Below, in pieces: positions 5,764 through 7,911 of a stretch of DNA of 7,911 bases. Each line of letters starts with the position of its first letter. The first letter of the stretch is position 1. The notes beneath the pieces are model-generated. The model was given only the letters and a program-made list of their open reading frames with translations, made no database searches and had not been told where the DNA came from. Both the position numbers and the translations under genes were made by a program. Source of the DNA: Bacillota bacterium (GTDB lineage Bacteria; Bacillota; Bacilli; Bacillales_B; DSM-18226); the NCBI GenBank assembly GCA_030705665.1, contig JAUZQA010000180.1, positions 1 to 7,911 on the forward strand. Direction: 5' to 3'.

Positions 5764-5877
5764 TTAACTCATCTTTATGTCCCCTGCCACGAAACTTTGT
5801 TTTACGTTTCCACGACAATCATTACAAACGGTTTAATTCACCCAATGATCATGTAATGGACATTCGGATCTAGATAT
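5764..5877 (-). pseudogene. Broken small Cys/His gene (no ATG, internal TAA)
   Basis: On the minus strand AGGAGG (5884-5889) is followed six bases later by ATA (5877) instead of ATG. In that frame 14 codons read through SRSECPLHDHWVN to a TAA (5833-5835). The same frame then continues TVCNDCRGNVKQSFVAGDIK before a second TAA (5764-5766). The CPLH and CNDC pairs look like two halves of one zinc-binding module, so this resembles a gene of about 37 codons with two disabling changes: ATG to ATA, and probably CAA to TAA. It sits 35 bp upstream of the intact 52-residue Cys/His gene on the same strand. Alternatives are that ATA is used as a rare start for a 14-residue peptide, or that the whole match is chance; the strong ribosome site argues against chance. 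Confidence 0.5.
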
Positions 5878-6078
5878 AGGGAGCCTCCTATTAAAAAAAT
5901 CTTCTATTGTTTTTCTCTCCTATTTAGTTGCTGACAATTTACATAATCAGATTCTTAAAAGTAAATATTATTATCTGTAACAAGTGAAATGAAGGTTGAT
6001 ATCCAATTTACTTGAATGCAAATAAGTTGGGATGATCAAAAATAGGCAAATTTTAAAAGAAATTGGGAGGAAATCAAA

Positions 6079-6501
6079 ATGACAAAAGTTCAAGATATCA
6101 TGTCAAAAAATGTACAATTCTGTGCCCCACACGATCCTGTAGCCGCTGCAGCAAAAATTATGCGTGATATTAATTGTGGTTCTGTACCGATTTGTGAAGG
6201 TAAAAAAGTGATAGGAATGATTACTGATCGTGACATTGTCATTCATTGTGTAGCTGATGGAAAAGACTGCGGGTCCGTCCATTGCCATGATTGTATGACG
6301 TCGGATGTGATTACCTGCTCCCCTGATGCGGATGCCCATGAATGTGCCCGAATTATGGCTGATCATCAAATTCGCCGTATTCCTGTCGTCCAAAATGGAG
6401 AACTTGTTGGAATTTGTGCGATCGGGGATATGGCAAGAGTGGACATTCATATCGACGAAGCCGGAGATGCGTTAAATCGGATTTCACAACCGCTGCAATA
6501 A
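6079..6501 (+). CDS. Cysteine-rich two-CBS-domain protein (YhcV-like)
   Basis: This 140-residue protein is a pair of CBS domains, a Bateman module that usually binds adenine nucleotides and senses energy or stress state. CBS1 is about residues 2-58, with VQDIMSKNV at its start and MITDRDI (47-53) at its end. CBS2 is about 71-130, with CMTSDVITC, then HQIRRIPVV (96-104) and the closing GDMA (116-119). Overall order and length match B. subtilis YhcV as I recall it. The odd point is ten cysteines (15, 33, 39, 57, 64, 69, 72, 80, 89, 113) plus a Cys/His-rich linker, CGSVHCHDC (64-72), where relatives have ordinary polar residues. This hints at metal or redox sensing, by inference. GGGAGG lies eight bases before the ATG. 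No enzyme domain is fused. It has its own terminator; no convincing sigma-A promoter was found upstream. Confidence 0.92.
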   Translation: MTKVQDIMSKNVQFCAPHDPVAAAAKIMRDINCGSVPICEGKKVIGMITDRDIVIHCVADGKDCGSVHCHDCMTSDVITCSPDADAHECARIMADHQIRRIPVVQNGELVGICAIGDMARVDIHIDEAGDALNRISQPLQ

Positions 6502-6517
6502 TATATTGGACTAAAAG

Positions 6518-6556
6518 AAGGAATACACCTGAGCCAAACGGGTCTATTCCTTTTTT
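6518..6556 (+). terminator. Rho-independent terminator after the CBS gene
   Basis: AAGGAATA pairs with TATTCCTT (6518-6525 and 6545-6552). After a C-C mismatch an inner ACCTG/CGGGT stem closes a seven-base loop, and TTTTTT (6551-6556) follows. It lies 17 bp past the stop at 6501. Confidence 0.92.
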
Positions 6557-6809
6557 ATTTCTATCAGGTTTCATGAGGACTTAAGTTAGTCCCCCACTAC
6601 ATTTTCGAATAAAAAGGCTTTTTAGTAAAAGTTAAAATACCTCCTCATTTTTCCTCTTGATTACGAATGTTTTATCAAGCACAATAGCAATAGAGTCTCC
6701 TTTCGTGCTCTTAACATGCAATAAGAAAATAAAATTAATATTTTTTCTAAAATTCAAACAAAATTAAAAAAAAATAAATAAAATTAACTATTGAACTTTT
6801 TCTTAAGAT

Positions 6810-6838
6810 TTGTCATCTTTTAAAAGAGGAAGTAAAAT
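6810..6838 (+). promoter_or_regulatory. Upstream sigma-A promoter candidate for murT
   Basis: TTGTCA (6810-6815) and TAAAAT (6833-6838) are spaced 17 bp, each matching five of six consensus bases, and a very A-rich tract lies just upstream. Transcription would begin near 6845. Confidence 0.55.
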
Positions 6839-6854
6839 AATGTAGAATTATAGT

Positions 6855-6882
6855 TTGAGATAAAAGGTTGAACCATTATAAT
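6855..6882 (+). promoter_or_regulatory. Main sigma-A promoter candidate for murT
   Basis: TTGAGA (6855-6860) and a perfect TATAAT (6877-6882) are spaced 16 bp. The expected start near 6889 leaves a 40-base leader containing the ribosome site GGGGGA, so this is the better of the two promoters. Confidence 0.72.
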
Positions 6883-6930
6883 AGAAAAAGAAAAAATGGT
6901 ACGTCTTTATAACAACGGGGGATTTTTGAA

Positions 6931-7911
6931 ATGAAAACACAATTAGCCATTTGGGCAGGGAAAACATCCGGTAATTTAAGTCGAATGTTTGGGAACAATG
7001 GAAGTTCCATCCCAGGCGTTATGGCAAGAAAAGTTGATCATCAATTTTTGCGGCATTTACGAAAAACTGCCAAAACGATTATTTATGTCACTGGAACCAA
7101 CGGGAAAACCACAACTACGAATCTTATTGCACATCTTCTTGAAACGTCAGGAAAAAGCATTATTTCCAATCTTGAAGGTTCAAATATGATTACAGGTCTT
7201 TCTACTGCCATCATCCGAAATGCTCCATTATTCGGCTGGAAAGAAAACGATGTGGCGGTTATGGAGGTCGATGAAGCGAGTCTGCCGAAAGCTGTTTCAG
7301 AATGTCCGCCAGATTATTTAATCCTGACCAATTTTTTCCGTGATCAATTGGACAGGTATGGGGAAGTTGATACCCTTATTGAAAAAATGAAAGACAGTTT
7401 AAGACCTTTAGATGTAAAACTTATTTTGAATGCTGATGATCCGTTTGTTCATCGCTTTTCTGATCTTAAGAAAGAAAATATTTACATCGGTTTAGATGCA
7501 GATGCCTGCAAGTTTCCAACCTATCAGATGAGTGAATCCAGATATTGTCCTCATTGCCAAAAAGAGTTAACTTATCATGCGACACACTATGGCCAATTAG
7601 GTCATTACGAATGCGTTTGTGGATTTTCACGACCTAAAACAACCTTTTCAGTGGAAAAAGCAAATCAAGGGGAAAAAGGAATTCAGCTCATCGTAAACGG
7701 CGAGAACTACCGAACAGGTTTAAATGGTATGTACAATTCCTATAATGCACTTTTAGCAATTTGCATGTGTAAATTAATGGGCATGGAGCAGAATGATATC
7801 CAAAAAGGCTTTACCTCATACACGAAAGCATCAGGAAGAATGCAAGAATTTAGAGTTGGCCTCCATCCATGGAAGCTCAATCTTGTAAAAAACCCTGCCG
7901 GCGGGAATGTA
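6931..7911 (+). CDS. murT: MurT, lipid II isoglutaminyl synthase ligase subunit (3' end cut by window)
   Basis: These are the first 327 residues of MurT, which works with the glutaminase GatD to amidate the D-glutamate of lipid II to D-isoglutamine in the peptidoglycan pathway, on the cytosolic side of the membrane. The Mur-ligase P-loop GTNGKTTT is at 55-62. The middle-domain signatures EVDEASL (112-118) and TNFFRDQLDRYGE (133-145) are present. A MurT-specific zinc ribbon is inserted in the central domain: Cys206, Cys209, Cys228 and Cys230. GRMQEF and LVKNPAGGN near the right edge begin the C-terminal domain. Known MurT proteins have about 435-440 residues, so about 110 are missing; gatD is expected just beyond the window. 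A GGGGGA ribosome site lies nine bases before the ATG, and two sigma-A promoters precede it, as expected for a housekeeping gene. No truncation or missing motif is seen in the part present. Confidence 0.97.
   Translation, partial: MKTQLAIWAGKTSGNLSRMFGNNGSSIPGVMARKVDHQFLRHLRKTAKTIIYVTGTNGKTTTTNLIAHLLETSGKSIISNLEGSNMITGLSTAIIRNAPLFGWKENDVAVMEVDEASLPKAVSECPPDYLILTNFFRDQLDRYGEVDTLIEKMKDSLRPLDVKLILNADDPFVHRFSDLKKENIYIGLDADACKFPTYQMSESRYCPHCQKELTYHATHYGQLGHYECVCGFSRPKTTFSVEKANQGEKGIQLIVNGENYRTGLNGMYNSYNALLAICMCKLMGMEQNDIQKGFTSYTKASGRMQEFRVGLHPWKLNLVKNPAGGNV

Larger units (their letters stand above)
6557..6930. other. AT-rich intergenic region upstream of murT
   Basis: About 370 bp with no convincing gene. 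The left half contains a CTTGAT...ATCAAG dyad (6656-6661 and 6674-6679) of unknown meaning. The middle (about 6720-6800) is extremely AT-rich with long A runs and could act as an UP element or bent DNA. The right half carries two tandem sigma-A-like promoters facing murT. Confidence 0.6.

Noticed and set aside
5729..6078. Sigma-A and sigma-B promoter search before the CBS gene
   Set aside because: Candidate boxes (TTTACA near 5938, TTGATA near 5996) lack a matching second box at proper spacing; nothing good enough to list.
6103..6574. Minus-strand frames under the CBS gene
   Set aside because: Antisense shadows of the CBS coding sequence; one also crosses its terminator.
6632..6721. Minus-strand 29-codon frame from TTG, reading HVKSTKGDSIAIVLDK
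   Set aside because: It looks mildly like a beta-hairpin DNA-binding protein but has no ribosome site, starts with TTG and is very short.

Overview
The window looks like chromosomal DNA from a low-GC, Gram-positive, Bacillus-like bacterium (Bacillaceae in the broad sense). The signs are AT-rich intergenic DNA, strong purine-rich Shine-Dalgarno sites (AGGAGG, GGGAGG, AAAGGAG), consensus sigma-A promoters, a murT gene, a two-CBS-domain protein resembling B. subtilis YhcV, and a collagen-like Gly-Leu-Pro protein of the kind common in spore formers. No RNA gene, CRISPR array, insertion sequence or plasmid/phage hallmark was recognised.

Layout. Positions 1-2523 hold a minus-strand operon read right to left: a near-consensus promoter (2496-2523), a tandem-domain carboxymuconolactone decarboxylase-like protein (1633-2388), an aldo/keto reductase (716-1579) and an MFS exporter cut by the window edge (1-677). 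Divergent from this promoter lies a decayed TetR-type regulator (2600-2715), with TTGA/TCAA dyads between them. The picture is a small-molecule detoxification and efflux operon whose own repressor has been lost. Positions 2716-2983 hold a hairpin and a doubtful 34-codon membrane ORF. A minus-strand collagen-like gene (2984-3433) follows, then a plus-strand gene of unknown function (3860-4528, or from a TTG at 3821) ending in a clear terminator.

Positions 4710-5450 encode a calcineurin-like metallophosphoesterase on the plus strand. Facing it on the minus strand are two very short Cys/His genes: an intact 52-aa protein (5570-5728) and, upstream, what looks like a broken relative (5764-5877) that has ATA where a start should be and an in-frame TAA. 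A plus-strand, unusually cysteine-rich CBS-pair protein (6079-6501) with its own terminator comes next. After a 370-bp AT-rich gap with two good sigma-A promoters, murT (6931 to the window end) begins. It encodes the ligase-like subunit of the MurT-GatD enzyme that amidates lipid II.

Apart from the left-hand operon, the genes look like separate short transcription units with their own terminators, not one pathway. No completely new system is evident. The most interesting items are the eroded TetR regulator and its candidate operators, the Cys/His-rich linker in the CBS protein, and the intact/broken pair of tiny Cys/His genes.
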